A DNA stretch of 64,000 bases from an uncultured Bacteroidia bacterium. GTDB taxonomy: Bacteria; Bacteroidota; Bacteroidia; Bacteroidales; F082. Within the stretch, counting starts at the first letter, position 1, and each line of letters opens with the position of its first letter. The notes under the pieces are model-generated. The model saw only the letters and a program-made list of their open reading frames with translations. It had not been told where the DNA came from and did no database searches. The position numbers were made by a program, and so were the translations under genes. Below are positions 25,879 to 34,776 of this stretch, one piece after another. The stretch lies in NCBI GenBank assembly GCA_902786745.1, contig CADADR010000001.1:1-64000 (forward strand), written 5' to 3'.

Positions 25879-27711
25879 CTAATAGCTTACAATTCGTTGG
25901 GTGCGACTTCCCATTTTCAGCACATATACGCCCGCTGGCAGATGAGGTCGCAGCGTCATCTCGTTATAGCCAAGCCCTAGCAAGCAGGCTTGCCCGTAGA
26001 CTTTTCGGCCCAACATGTCATAAATGTTGATTTCGTTGGCTTCCAAGGTAGAAGCCTCAAAAGATATGTGTATCTCGTCGGAGAATGGATTGGGGTAGCA
26101 TAAGAACGAACTAGTCAATTCGTCGACTCCAATGTGATGCTGTTCACAAAAGCCGTAAAGTTGTGTTTGCATCCACCCGTTCAAGCCGAAAAGAAAATCC
26201 TCGACAAAGGCCATATCGTTCTCCCATCTTTCCACATCTTGGGGAAATCTGAAACGCGCACACTGATTGGGTATCTCATATTCAACCTCCGCACGCAAAG
26301 CGTTGTAATAGGGAAGAATGCGCTCATAGTTTAATTGGTCCATCATCAATGCATTGAAACGCGTGGAAAACTGATCCAAAAAATATGGATTCTCAATGAG
26401 CTTTCTGAAAAACAAGGTGGATTCGGCATTTGATGGATGGATGGACTGGCTTGTGTCGACAGCGTTGGCAAAGACATCCCAAACTTGCGAGAAACACGCA
26501 TCGCCATCATAAAAAATCCAACGCCATTTTCCATTACCCCTCTGCCAACAGCGTGTGTTTTGTACAGGCCAATCGAAATTGGAAGAATACATCTCAAAAA
26601 TCCAATAATCGATGAAATTGTCCATGTCAATTCGCTCTTTCATCAGCACATAGTTCTCGTCCAACGAAAAATCGGTTTCCCGCGCCCATTGGTACAGATT
26701 AATCCAATTGGTGCTGTCGCCATGCTCCAATTCCTTCCAATTTTTGATAATGTTGCTCTCATCGGGATCAACGTCGTAATGGTCATCCAGATAACGCTCA
26801 TCAGGGGTTTCCTGAAGCGCATAAATGCCCCAATATTCTCCATTGATGAAAAGTACTGTCATCCGTGTGGCCAACACATCCAGGCGTAAATTGCGAGCTA
26901 CTTTTTGCGACAAGGCGTCTTGTATTCCAGTCGTGATTCCATTGCTACAACAGAAAGGTTTCAGTACCAAATGCTTGAAACTTTCAATGGGTATATCAGG
27001 GAAAAAATGATGTTTGAAGCGTTTTTCCCCATACTCCTCCTTGGCCAAAATCTTGAGGTTCTTTTGCTGTATTCGGCGCGTTGAGCCGCCATGCGTTCTG
27101 AGTCCCGCTTGTTGGTTGATGCCAACATTGTCAAGCTCGTAATACTCCACATTACAAGGACGTTCCCATTCGCTACCGCGTTGGAAATAATTGCCTGAAT
27201 AGAGGGGATTCCACCATTCATAATAGGCTCCGGGAACAAAAATTCCCGTCTCATAATCAAACAAAGCCAGCGAGTCGGCGCATAGGGAAACCACAGGTAA
27301 GCCATGAGTATCACAGCCCAAGTCACGAATGAAATAGCTATTGGTCATCACCTGACTTACGCAGCTGTCGTTCTCGTCGAACACCGCCGCCCGGATAACG
27401 ATGCAATGCGGCACCGAATCGGGGAGGAAAAACTCGTCTTCAGGGCAATTGACGACAGTGTAAATATTTGATTGTGAATATTTAGTGGAATCCAACAACA
27501 ACGATTCTTCATACAAGGGCGACTGCGCTGTCGGACGGTTGCCATTGGTGGTGTAACGGATGTGGTTTTGAGGTTGGGTATTATACAACTCCAACGAAAA
27601 CACATCCTCATAAAAACCGCCTGGAGCAGAAAAGACGATCGTGTCGTTTTGTGCTTTCAATGACATGACGATAAGAAAAACAAACCCTATGAGCCAAAGG
27701 CATCTTTTCAT
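25879..27711 (-). CDS. Secreted CotH-like protein with chitobiase-type beta domain and type IX sorting tail
   Basis: The 610-residue protein has a signal peptide (residues 1-20), then a chitobiase/HEX C-terminal-like domain (APGGFYEDVFSLEL, IRYTTNGNRPTAQSPLY). The middle shows the CotH kinase-like pattern: GLRTHGGSTRRIQQKNLKI, VLFINGEYWGIYALQE, and WRWIFYDGDACF. The C-terminus (CYPNPFSDEIHISFE, INIYDMLGRKVY, LPAGVYVLKM) is a type A sorting domain of type IX secretion. CotH relatives phosphorylate a spore coat protein in Bacillus; the substrate in Bacteroidota is not known. It lies upstream of the GH16-like gene on the same strand, 95 bases apart, each with its own promoter. Confidence 0.85.
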   Translation of the reverse strand: MKRCLWLIGFVFLIVMSLKAQNDTIVFSAPGGFYEDVFSLELYNTQPQNHIRYTTNGNRPTAQSPLYEESLLLDSTKYSQSNIYTVVNCPEDEFFLPDSVPHCIVIRAAVFDENDSCVSQVMTNSYFIRDLGCDTHGLPVVSLCADSLALFDYETGIFVPGAYYEWWNPLYSGNYFQRGSEWERPCNVEYYELDNVGINQQAGLRTHGGSTRRIQQKNLKILAKEEYGEKRFKHHFFPDIPIESFKHLVLKPFCCSNGITTGIQDALSQKVARNLRLDVLATRMTVLFINGEYWGIYALQETPDERYLDDHYDVDPDESNIIKNWKELEHGDSTNWINLYQWARETDFSLDENYVLMKERIDMDNFIDYWIFEMYSSNFDWPVQNTRCWQRGNGKWRWIFYDGDACFSQVWDVFANAVDTSQSIHPSNAESTLFFRKLIENPYFLDQFSTRFNALMMDQLNYERILPYYNALRAEVEYEIPNQCARFRFPQDVERWENDMAFVEDFLFGLNGWMQTQLYGFCEQHHIGVDELTSSFLCYPNPFSDEIHISFEASTLEANEINIYDMLGRKVYGQACLLGLGYNEMTLRPHLPAGVYVLKMGSRTQRIVSY

Positions 27712-27727
27712 CTTGGATTATTTTCCG

Positions 27728-27735
27728 CAAAAATA
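27728..27735 (-). promoter_or_regulatory. -7 box of the CotH-like gene
   Basis: TATTTTTG on the minus strand followed by CGG, 16 bases ahead of the ATG. Confidence 0.65.
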
Positions 27736-27737
27736 GA

Positions 27738-27775
27738 TAAAAAAACGGCCACCCGCAAAGGATGGCCGTTTTTTA
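27738..27775 (-). terminator. Terminator after the S46 peptidase gene
   Basis: AACGGCCA and TGGCCGTT arms with flanking A and T runs form a strong hairpin, usable in both directions. Confidence 0.85.
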
Positions 27776-27791
27776 TGAAATTCAAACCAAA

Positions 27792-30005
27792 TCAGATCTT
27801 TTCTTCTTCCACGCGCAGCGGCTTGGGCTCGCCACGACGGATGTCGAGTTCGTCGATGAGGTTGGTGGCGCCAGCGTACTTGTCGATGATGAAGAGCACA
27901 TAACGCACGTCGACGTTGATGGTGCGCTGCAGTTTAGGCTCGAAGTTGACGTCGCCGCTCATGGCTTCCCAGTTGCCGTCGAAGGCCAGACCGATAAGTT
28001 CGCCCTTGCCGTTCATGATGGGGCTACCGGAGTTACCACCCGTGATGTCGTTGGTCGAAAGGAAGCAAACCACAAGTTCGCCGTTGTCGTCGGCATAGGC
28101 GCCAAAGTCCTTCTTCTCGATGAGTTCGATGAGGCGCTTAGGGGCGTCAAACTCGTAGTCGCCAGGAACGTACTTCTCAAGGATACCGTTAGCGGTGCAC
28201 ACATAGTCATAATGCACAGCATCGGCAGGCATATAGTCTTGCACCGAGCCGTAGCTCATACGCATCGTCGAGTTGGCATCGGGATAGAGGCTCTTGCCAG
28301 GTTGGGTGGCGGCGTAGTACTCACGCAGACCCTTCACGTAGACGTGGTCGTTCTCGCTCACCGTCTGCATTGCTGTACGATAATCACCCATGTGGTTCAT
28401 GATGACCTCCATCATCGAAGTGTTCATGATGTAAGCATAGTCCTTACCAATCTTCTTCGGGCTGGGCTTGGCCAAGAAAGCCTTGATGTTCTCAGGCGTG
28501 GCGAAGATAGAGTTGGTGTAGACTTCCTCAGTAAAGGCATCGATGTCACCCTTGAACTTCTTGTCAATAATGCTGTAAATCTCAGGCAGCTCTTCAGCCT
28601 TGAAGGCATTCTTGTAGGTCTTCAGCATCTCGGCAAAGGTCTTCTTCTCCACCTGCGGGTCGGTCTCGGCAAAGAAATCGTCGACGTTCATCTGTTGGAG
28701 CAGCGACAGGGCCAAGGCTTCAGCGTCTTTGTCCTTTGCAAGATAAGCTTCGTAGTAAGAGGCAAACTGGGCAGCGATGCCAGCGGCACCAATGCTGGAA
28801 ACGAAGTTGGGGTAATAGATATACTTGGCCACGTCGCCAAGGCTCTTATAAGCAGCCTTCAGGTTCGGGAGGGCATTTTTATACTCGGTCTTGTTGTTGG
28901 CGTTCACCCATTTGGTGAAATCGCGCTCCAAACCGACCTTGGTCTCACTGACCTTGTTCTTGCGGAGCATCTTGCACTGACCGATGAAGTTCTTCCAAGT
29001 GTTGGCCAAGCCAGCGTGGTTGTCGGCATACATCAGGTTGATGTGATCATCGACCTTCATGTATTCTTCCATAACTTCCAGCTCTTTGCCGAAGATGTCG
29101 ATGATGGTGGGATAGAAAGTGTCAACATTATAGTCGATACCATAGCTCGACATGTAACGTTCGGTGCTGCCCGGGAAACCCCAGATCATGGTGAAGTCGT
29201 CCTTCTGCACGCCGTCGAGGCTGATGGGCAGGTGGTGCTTGGGGGTCAACGGCACGTTATCCTTGCTGTAGGCGGCAGGTTGACCGTCCTTGCCAGCATA
29301 GACGCGGAAGATCGAGAAGTCGCCAGTGTGACGGGGCCACATCCAGTTGTCGGTGTCGCCACCAAACTTACCAATCGAAGAGTTGGCCACACCCACAAGA
29401 CGCACATCGGGGAACACTTGATAGACAAACATGTAATACTCGTTGCCTTCGAAGAAGCCCTTGATGACAGGGTTGTACTTGCCGTTTTCCGAAGCAGCAG
29501 TTTCAAGTTCCTTGATTTTCTTACGGATGGCAGCCTGTTGGTCTTGATAGTCCATATCGTCGGTCACCACACCAAGGATGTCCTTGGTCACATCTTCCAT
29601 GCGGATGAGGAAGCTGGCGGTCATTTCGGGAGCGGGCAGTTCCTCGCCGTAGTTCTTGGCCCAGAAACCATCACGCAGATAGTCGTGCTGGTCGGAGCTG
29701 AGCTTTTGGATGGCACCGTAGCCACAGTGGTGGTTGGTGAAGAGCAAGCCGTGCTCGCTGACGATTTCACCCGTGCAGAAGAAGCCACGCGGCATGGCAT
29801 CGCTGCCTAAGCCCACGATAGCGTCTTTCAGACTGCTATGGTTAATGCTGTAAAGCTCTTCAGGGGTCAGCTGCAGACCCATTTTCTGCATGTCAACATA
29901 GTTCAGGCGCTCGACAAACATCGGGAGCCACATGCCTTCATCGGCATACACGCGACCCACCGAAACCATGATGGCCATCGCGATGATTCCTAATACTTTC
30001 TTCAT
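27792..30005 (-). CDS. S46 family dipeptidyl-peptidase, DPP7 type
   Basis: This 737-residue protein has a signal peptide (residues 1-21) and begins the mature part with DEGMWLPMFVERLN, typical of family S46. The chymotrypsin-like triad is visible as TNHHCGYG (His), FGGDTDNWMWPRHTGDFS (Asp) and ITGGNSGSPI (Ser). The residue 18 positions after the serine is Gly (GLAFDGNWE). In Porphyromonas gingivalis, Gly at this place (673) goes with DPP7 specificity for hydrophobic P1 residues, while Arg goes with DPP11 specificity for acidic ones. It should release dipeptides from oligopeptides in the periplasm. It has its own promoter and terminator. Confidence 0.93.
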   Translation of the reverse strand: MKKVLGIIAMAIMVSVGRVYADEGMWLPMFVERLNYVDMQKMGLQLTPEELYSINHSSLKDAIVGLGSDAMPRGFFCTGEIVSEHGLLFTNHHCGYGAIQKLSSDQHDYLRDGFWAKNYGEELPAPEMTASFLIRMEDVTKDILGVVTDDMDYQDQQAAIRKKIKELETAASENGKYNPVIKGFFEGNEYYMFVYQVFPDVRLVGVANSSIGKFGGDTDNWMWPRHTGDFSIFRVYAGKDGQPAAYSKDNVPLTPKHHLPISLDGVQKDDFTMIWGFPGSTERYMSSYGIDYNVDTFYPTIIDIFGKELEVMEEYMKVDDHINLMYADNHAGLANTWKNFIGQCKMLRKNKVSETKVGLERDFTKWVNANNKTEYKNALPNLKAAYKSLGDVAKYIYYPNFVSSIGAAGIAAQFASYYEAYLAKDKDAEALALSLLQQMNVDDFFAETDPQVEKKTFAEMLKTYKNAFKAEELPEIYSIIDKKFKGDIDAFTEEVYTNSIFATPENIKAFLAKPSPKKIGKDYAYIMNTSMMEVIMNHMGDYRTAMQTVSENDHVYVKGLREYYAATQPGKSLYPDANSTMRMSYGSVQDYMPADAVHYDYVCTANGILEKYVPGDYEFDAPKRLIELIEKKDFGAYADDNGELVVCFLSTNDITGGNSGSPIMNGKGELIGLAFDGNWEAMSGDVNFEPKLQRTINVDVRYVLFIIDKYAGATNLIDELDIRRGEPKPLRVEEEKI

Positions 30006-30062
30006 TGATTTAAATTATTGTTGTCTGATTGTTTCTATTAATACTCAGCGATAATGAGCCTG

Positions 30063-30091
30063 CAAATATAGAAAATAATTCCTTACCTTTG
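30063..30091. promoter_or_regulatory. Divergent promoters between the S46 peptidase and RlmL-like genes
   Basis: TATATTTG on the minus strand (30063-30070) faces the peptidase gene, and TACCTTTG on the plus strand (30084-30091) faces the methyltransferase gene; both match TAnnTTTG. Confidence 0.6.
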
Positions 30092-30107
30092 CAGCAAAAT
30101 TAAAGCC

Positions 30108-31283
30108 ATGGAAGACAATTACCAATTAATAACCAAGACCGCCGCTGGCCTCGAAGATGTGCTGGCCGCCGAAATCAAGGCTTTGGGTGCCAAAAACGTG
30201 CGCCCCATGCACCGCGCCGTCATCTGTGAAGGCAACAAGGAGCTGATGTACCGCATTAATTACGAGGTGCGCACTGCGCTGAAGGTGCTCAAGCCTTACA
30301 AGAACTTCTTCGCCAAGACGCCCGAGGATCTATATAAAAACGTGCAGGAAACCAACTGGTTTGAGTTGATTCGCACCGACCAGACCTTCTGTATCGATGC
30401 TGTCACCAGTGGCCGTTTCTTCACCCACTCGCAATATGCAAGCCTAAAGATGAAGGACGCCATCGTCGACCAATTCCGTGACGTCTACGGCATTCGTCCC
30501 AACATCAATACCTTGAACCCCGACCTGCGTATCAACCTACACATCCGCGAGGACAAGGTGACCATCCTCTTCGACAGCTCGGGCGAGAGTCTGCACCACC
30601 GTGGCTACCGCAAGCAAGTCGACAAGGCCCCGATGAACGAGGTGCTGGCGGCAGGTCTTATCCAGCTCTCGGGATGGAAGGCCGATTGCAACTTCTTGGA
30701 CTGCATGTGCGGCTCGGGCACACTGCCCATCGAGGCGGCCATGTACGCGATGAAGATCCCGCCGGGATACTATCGCAAGCAATGGGGTTTCATGAAATGG
30801 GACGACTACGATGCCGAGCTGTGGCAACGCATCCGTCAAGAAGCTGATGAAAAGATCTGTGATTTCGACTACGAGATCTGGGCTTCCGACCGCTCGCCCA
30901 AGGCCGTCGCCATCGCAGAGGGCAACATCAACTACGCCCACCTGCAGCACGACATCCACCTGATGAAGAAGGACATGCACGACCTCACCCCACCCGAAGG
31001 CGGCGGCATCGTCATCATCAACCCACCCTACGGCGACCGCCTGGAGGAAGACGACATCGATCAACTTTATGAGGAAATCGGCCACACGCTGAAACACAAC
31101 TTCCAAGGCTTCCAGTGCTGGCTCATAACCGACGACGCCGTGGCACTGCGCCACGTGGGATTGAAGCCGACGGCTAAGATACCGATTTGGAACGGTCCGC
31201 TGGAGTGCCGATTCGTGCGATTCGATATTTTTGAAGGATCCTTGAAGGAGAAAAAGGCGAGAGAGGCAGAGGAAAAAGCTTAA
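30108..31283 (+). CDS. THUMP-domain RNA guanine-N2 methyltransferase, RlmL-like
   Basis: It is 391 residues long. The N-terminal THUMP region (ITKTAAGLEDVLAAEIKALG, then INLHIREDKVTILFDSSG) is followed by a Rossmann methyltransferase with the SAM motif FLDCMCGSGTLPIEAA and the catalytic motif IINPPYGDRL. E. coli RlmL carries a second methyltransferase (RlmK) that is absent here, so it corresponds to the RlmL half, which methylates G2445 of 23S rRNA; the exact target base is inferred. It stands alone, with an inverted-repeat element separating it from pth. Confidence 0.88.
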   Translation: MEDNYQLITKTAAGLEDVLAAEIKALGAKNVRPMHRAVICEGNKELMYRINYEVRTALKVLKPYKNFFAKTPEDLYKNVQETNWFELIRTDQTFCIDAVTSGRFFTHSQYASLKMKDAIVDQFRDVYGIRPNINTLNPDLRINLHIREDKVTILFDSSGESLHHRGYRKQVDKAPMNEVLAAGLIQLSGWKADCNFLDCMCGSGTLPIEAAMYAMKIPPGYYRKQWGFMKWDDYDAELWQRIRQEADEKICDFDYEIWASDRSPKAVAIAEGNINYAHLQHDIHLMKKDMHDLTPPEGGGIVIINPPYGDRLEEDDIDQLYEEIGHTLKHNFQGFQCWLITDDAVALRHVGLKPTAKIPIWNGPLECRFVRFDIFEGSLKEKKAREAEEKA

Positions 31284-31294
31284 AGAACACTTAA

Positions 31295-31372
31295 CGTCAC
31301 TGCGAGGCACGAAGCAGTCCAGATAAAAAGCTTTCTACCTGGACTGCTTCGTCGTTCCTCCTCGCAATGACG
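31295..31372. repeat. Long inverted repeat between convergent genes
   Basis: The left arm starts CGTCACTGCGAGGCACGAAG (31295) and reaches CAGTCCAG; the right arm starts CTGGACTGCTTCGT (31339) and ends CGCAATGACG (31372). The arms are about 28-34 bases with a few mismatches and a 16-base loop. It looks like a dispersed repeat rather than a plain terminator, although it may stop transcription from both sides. Confidence 0.8.
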
Positions 31373-31384
31373 TTTACCGAAAAA

Positions 31385-31948
31385 TCAGCGTTTATTGTAA
31401 AGATTCATCGTCCTGTCCACCCCTTGGGTGACAAAGCTCTTGATGATCTCGACGGCCTCGTCGCATTTCTGGTCGACGATAGGCTCTTCGGAGGGTTTCC
31501 ATTGTCCCAGCACAAAATCCACCTGACGGCCACGCGGGAAGTCGTCGCCCAGGCCGAAACGCAGGCGGCAAAACACATTGGTACCCAATTTCTCAATGAT
31601 GTCGGTCAGGCCGTTGTGACCACCATCGGCACCCTGCTTACGGAGACGTAACGTACCCAAAGGCAAAGCAATGTCATCATTGACGACCAAGAGATTCTCC
31701 ATCGGGATCTTCTCCTGCTGCAGCCAGTATTTCACTGCTTTTCCGCTGAGGTTCATGTAGGTCGTAGGCTTTATGACGAGCAGCGTCTTGCCCTTGAATT
31801 TCATCTCTGAGGTTTGGGCAAGACGGTTCGTGGTGAAGGTCCCTTCCAGGTCCTTCGCCAGCCGGTCGGCAATCTTAAATCCGATGTTATGACGGGTTCC
31901 ATCATATTCGGCGCCGATATTTCCCAAACATGCAATCAGATATTTCAT
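31385..31948 (-). CDS. pth: Peptidyl-tRNA hydrolase
   Basis: The 187-residue protein begins MKYLIACLGNIGAEYDGTRHNIGF, matching the Pth N-terminus including the catalytic His, and continues with TYMNLSGKAV, NDDIALPLG and GGHNGL. It recycles peptidyl-tRNAs dropped by ribosomes. The reading frame stays open upstream to 32044, but that part runs through the rplY terminator hairpin and has its own -7 box, so the start at 31948 is preferred. Confidence 0.95.
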   Translation of the reverse strand: MKYLIACLGNIGAEYDGTRHNIGFKIADRLAKDLEGTFTTNRLAQTSEMKFKGKTLLVIKPTTYMNLSGKAVKYWLQQEKIPMENLLVVNDDIALPLGTLRLRKQGADGGHNGLTDIIEKLGTNVFCRLRFGLGDDFPRGRQVDFVLGQWKPSEEPIVDQKCDEAVEIIKSFVTQGVDRTMNLYNKR

Positions 31949-31989
31949 TTCATCGGGTTCGTTTTGTCTTCCTCTTCGGAAAAGACGTG

Positions 31990-31997
31990 CAAAGATA
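31990..31997 (-). promoter_or_regulatory. -7 box of pth
   Basis: TATCTTTG on the minus strand, about 40 bases ahead of the pth start. Confidence 0.55.
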
Positions 31998-32013
31998 GAT
32001 AATTTCATAAATA

Positions 32014-32038
32014 TGAAAAAGGCCGCCCGAAGGCGGCC
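32014..32038 (-). terminator. Terminator after rplY
   Basis: GGCCGCC (32021-32027), loop CGAA, GGCGGCC (32032-32038), followed on the minus strand by TTTTTC. Confidence 0.85.
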
Positions 32039-32059
32039 CACCATTATGAAAACAAAAAT

Positions 32060-32638
32060 TTACTCTTCAGTTTCTTCTTCACCGACAGAAGCGCCACGAG
32101 CGGCGTTGACGGCGAAGATGACGGTGTAACCAGGAGTGACGGGGGTCACATTCTCAATGTTCAGATCCTTCACCTTAATGGCTTCGTTGATGTTCACATT
32201 GCTGATGTTCACCTTCACATAGTCCGGGAGGTCCTTAATCAGGCCGTTGACCTTAACTTTCTTGATACCCATCTTGGGTTTACCACCACGCATCACACCA
32301 GTGGCCGAGCCTTCGAGAGCGATAGGCAGCACAACGGTGATGGGTTTGTCTTCCTTCACGATGAGAAAGTCGGCGTGCAACACGCGATCCGTCACAGGAT
32401 GATATTGGATGTCCTGGAGGATGGTCTTGTAAGTCTTGCCGTTCACATCGAAATCGATGATGTAGGTCTCAGGGGTGAAGAGGATCTTGGCAAAGTTCTT
32501 GGCGGAAGTGGCGAAGTGCACTTGCTCTTCACCAGCACCGTACATGACACAAGGAACCATTTCGGCCTTACGCAAAGCCTTAGTATCCTTTTTCCCTACG
32601 TTCTCGCGGAGAGAACCGCTCAATGATACAGTTTTCAT
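32060..32638 (-). CDS. rplY: 50S ribosomal protein L25/general stress protein Ctc
   Basis: At 192 residues it is the long, two-domain Ctc form. The N-terminal L25 domain (LSGSLRENVGKKDTKALRKA, VPCVMYG, ILQDIQYHPVTDRVLHADF) binds 5S rRNA; the C-terminal beta domain follows (VVLPIALEGSATGVMRGGK). The acidic tail EEETEE is common in Bacteroidota. It lies 84 bases downstream of prs and is followed by a strong terminator. Confidence 0.95.
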   Translation of the reverse strand: MKTVSLSGSLRENVGKKDTKALRKAEMVPCVMYGAGEEQVHFATSAKNFAKILFTPETYIIDFDVNGKTYKTILQDIQYHPVTDRVLHADFLIVKEDKPITVVLPIALEGSATGVMRGGKPKMGIKKVKVNGLIKDLPDYVKVNISNVNINEAIKVKDLNIENVTPVTPGYTVIFAVNAARGASVGEEETEE

Positions 32639-32722
32639 TGTGTTAATTGTTTAGTTGTTGATTAATTGAATTGTTTATTGTTGGTAGAGTCATGACAAGC
32701 CACGGCTCTACGAGATTGTCAT

Positions 32723-33658
32723 TTATCTGAACAGCGAGCTAATTGACTCGTACGACTCAACGCGGTGGATGACATCGGCAAACAAGTCGGCGGTGCTCAC
32801 CACGTGGATCTTCTTGGAGGCGTTGGCAGGCAACGGAATGGAGTCGGTGACCACGACTTCGCTGAACACCGAGTTGTCGAGGCGTTCCATGGCGGGACCG
32901 CTGCACACGGCGTGGGTAGCGAAGGCACGCACGCTCTTGGCGCCATTGTCCATCAAAACCTGACCAGCCTTAACGATGGTGCCAGCCGTGTCGATGATGT
33001 CGTCGACGAGGATCACATTCTTATCCTTAACATCGCCGATAAGCGTCATGCTATCCACCACATTGGCGCGCGAGCGTTGCTTGTGGCAAATGGCGAGATC
33101 GCAACCCAAACGTTTGGCATAGGCCGAAGCACGCTTCGAGCCACCCACATCGGGTGAAGCCATCATCAAGTCCTTGATTTGCATCTTCTGGATGTAGTCG
33201 ATGAAGAGGCTTGAAGCATAAAGGGCGTCCACGGGGATGTCGAAGAAGCCTTGGATCTGGTCGGCATGCAGGTCGAGGGTGATGATACGGTTCACGCCAG
33301 CGGCAGTCAGCAGATTGGCCACCAACTTCGATCCGATGCTCACACGCGGCTGGTCCTTGCGGTCCTGACGTGCCCAACCGAAATAAGGAATCACGGCGAT
33401 GATCTTGTGGGCCGAGGCACGCTTGGCAGCGTCAATCATAAGCAAAAGCTCCATCAGGTTATCGGTGGAGGGCATGGTGGACTGCACGATGAAAACGTGA
33501 TGGCCACGGATGCTCTCTTCATATGAAGGCTGGAACTCGCCATCGGAGAAGACGACGACTTGCGACTTACCCAGTTCGGAACCATAGGCTTTGGCAATCT
33601 TAGTGCCCAAGTCCTTAGTGGCTCTACCGGCGAAAATGGAAACAAATCTTCCTGACAT
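32723..33658 (-). CDS. prs: Ribose-phosphate pyrophosphokinase
   Basis: The 311-residue protein makes PRPP from ribose 5-phosphate and ATP. Visible motifs are FSDGEFQPSYEESIRGHHVF, the metal/ATP loop YFGWARQDRKDQPRVSIG, DLHADQIQGFFDIPVD and the PRPP-binding VILVDDIIDTAGT. Length is as usual for the family. First gene of the prs-rplY run. Confidence 0.96.
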   Translation of the reverse strand: MSGRFVSIFAGRATKDLGTKIAKAYGSELGKSQVVVFSDGEFQPSYEESIRGHHVFIVQSTMPSTDNLMELLLMIDAAKRASAHKIIAVIPYFGWARQDRKDQPRVSIGSKLVANLLTAAGVNRIITLDLHADQIQGFFDIPVDALYASSLFIDYIQKMQIKDLMMASPDVGGSKRASAYAKRLGCDLAICHKQRSRANVVDSMTLIGDVKDKNVILVDDIIDTAGTIVKAGQVLMDNGAKSVRAFATHAVCSGPAMERLDNSVFSEVVVTDSIPLPANASKKIHVVSTADLFADVIHRVESYESISSLFR

Positions 33659-33702
33659 TTTTGAAGGATATTATATTGATTTTTACTCCGTTTTTCGGGC
33701 TG

Positions 33703-33710
33703 CAAAATTA
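33703..33710 (-). promoter_or_regulatory. -7 box of prs
   Basis: TAATTTTG followed by CAG on the minus strand, about 45 bases ahead of the ATG. Confidence 0.55.
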
Positions 33711-33784
33711 GGGAATTAATCCGTGCAAACAAGAACATTTTCTGATTTTTTTCGCCTTATGCTTGCAGTAAACAATTTTTTCCG

Positions 33785-33792
33785 TATTTTTG
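33785..33792 (+). promoter_or_regulatory. -7 box of tRNA-Leu
   Basis: TATTTTTG followed by CAG, 27 bases ahead of the mature tRNA. Confidence 0.6.
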
Positions 33793-33819
33793 CAGCCGCG
33801 TTTGACGCGATGACCCCAT

Positions 33820-33903
33820 GCCGAAGTGGCGGAATCGGTAGACGCGTCGGTCTCAAAAACCGATGAGGTAACACTCGTGCCGGTTCGATCCCGGCCTTCG
33901 GTA
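33820..33903 (+). tRNA. tRNA-Leu (anticodon CAA)
   Basis: The acceptor stem GCCGAAG/CTTCGGT, D-loop GGCGGAATCGGTAGACGC, anticodon stem TCGGT/ACCGA with loop CTCAAAA, a long variable arm and the GGTTCGATCC T-loop are all visible. The type II shape and CAA anticodon give leucine. The 3' CCA is not encoded. Confidence 0.95.
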
Positions 33904-33910
33904 CGAAAAA

Positions 33911-33938
33911 AAACAGCTCCTTTCGGAGCTGTTTTTGT
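33911..33938 (+). terminator. Terminator after tRNA-Leu
   Basis: AAACAGCTCC, loop TTTC, GGAGCTGTTT and a T run. It may also serve the converging SGNH gene. Confidence 0.9.
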
Positions 33939-33994
33939 TTAGGGCTCTTGACGTTGATGGATATGGAAAAAATACGTCAATGGATGAGCCCCGT

Positions 33995-34696
33995 TCAGTT
34001 CAGATAATTTGGTGCAAGACTGGCCACCGTGTCGGCTATCAAGGCATGGCCCCGTTCGTTGGGATGGATGCCGTCGGCACAGAGGTAGTCACTATAGTTC
34101 AACGTCTCCAGGAAAGGCGTCGTTATGTCGATAATCGGCACCTTCAGCTGGTTCGACATCTTGAAAAGTTCCACGTTATACATTTCATGCCATTGGTAGA
34201 TACGCATGGTCTTGCCGCCAAGCCATCCCAAAATGTTGTCTTTGTTGAGACCCAACGACAAGAACTCAAAGAAACGGTCGGGGTCGATGAGTGGCATCGA
34301 CATGATGACCGGACGGATCTTCATGCTTTTTACCTTATTAATTAAAGCCTCATATTGCCTCACGAAGTTGGTCAGCGTAACTTTGGGCTGATGCGGTTGC
34401 CAAGGAGCATCCGCAACGGCCTTCCAATCGAAGTCGCAGTCGTTGCCGCCATATTCAAACACGGCAATATCCGTATCCTTCACCTGTTCTTCATATCGGT
34501 TGATATACTTCATGCCCTGCGAAGTGGTGCTGCCAAAACAGGCAAAGTTCAAAATCTTGACCCCCAGTCGGTGCTCACAACGATTCACAAAGCCCAAATC
34601 AGACACCTTATAGATAGGCTTGCCGTCGGAGCTCTTTTCGTCCGACACCACACCACGCATGATCGAATCTCCAAAAGTGCAAATCCTGTTTTTCAT
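33995..34696 (-). CDS. SGNH/GDSL family esterase
   Basis: The 233-residue protein starts at the ATG at 34694-34696 (MKNRICTFGDSIMRG); the frame is open further upstream but that part is unlike the family and crosses a repeat. SGNH blocks are clear: block I FGDSI (Ser), Gly in FACFGST, block III EYGGND (Asn) and block V DGIHPNERGH (Asp, His). No signal peptide is seen, so it probably acts in the cytoplasm on an ester or acyl substrate that cannot be named. It is a true single-domain GDSL enzyme and not related in layout to the AlgJ-like proteins. Confidence 0.85.
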   Translation of the reverse strand: MKNRICTFGDSIMRGVVSDEKSSDGKPIYKVSDLGFVNRCEHRLGVKILNFACFGSTTSQGMKYINRYEEQVKDTDIAVFEYGGNDCDFDWKAVADAPWQPHQPKVTLTNFVRQYEALINKVKSMKIRPVIMSMPLIDPDRFFEFLSLGLNKDNILGWLGGKTMRIYQWHEMYNVELFKMSNQLKVPIIDITTPFLETLNYSDYLCADGIHPNERGHALIADTVASLAPNYLN

Positions 34697-34776
34697 CTTT
34701 CTTTGTTCATTTTGACGAGGCAAAAATACCACGACAAAACCGTTTCCATACAACCAAGGTATGGACATTCCCAAAA

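Noticed and set aside
27762..29810. Plus-strand open frame of 682 codons
   Set aside because: It is antisense to the S46 peptidase, whose catalytic motifs, signal peptide and promoter are clear; the antisense product is Val/His/Leu-rich and matches nothing.
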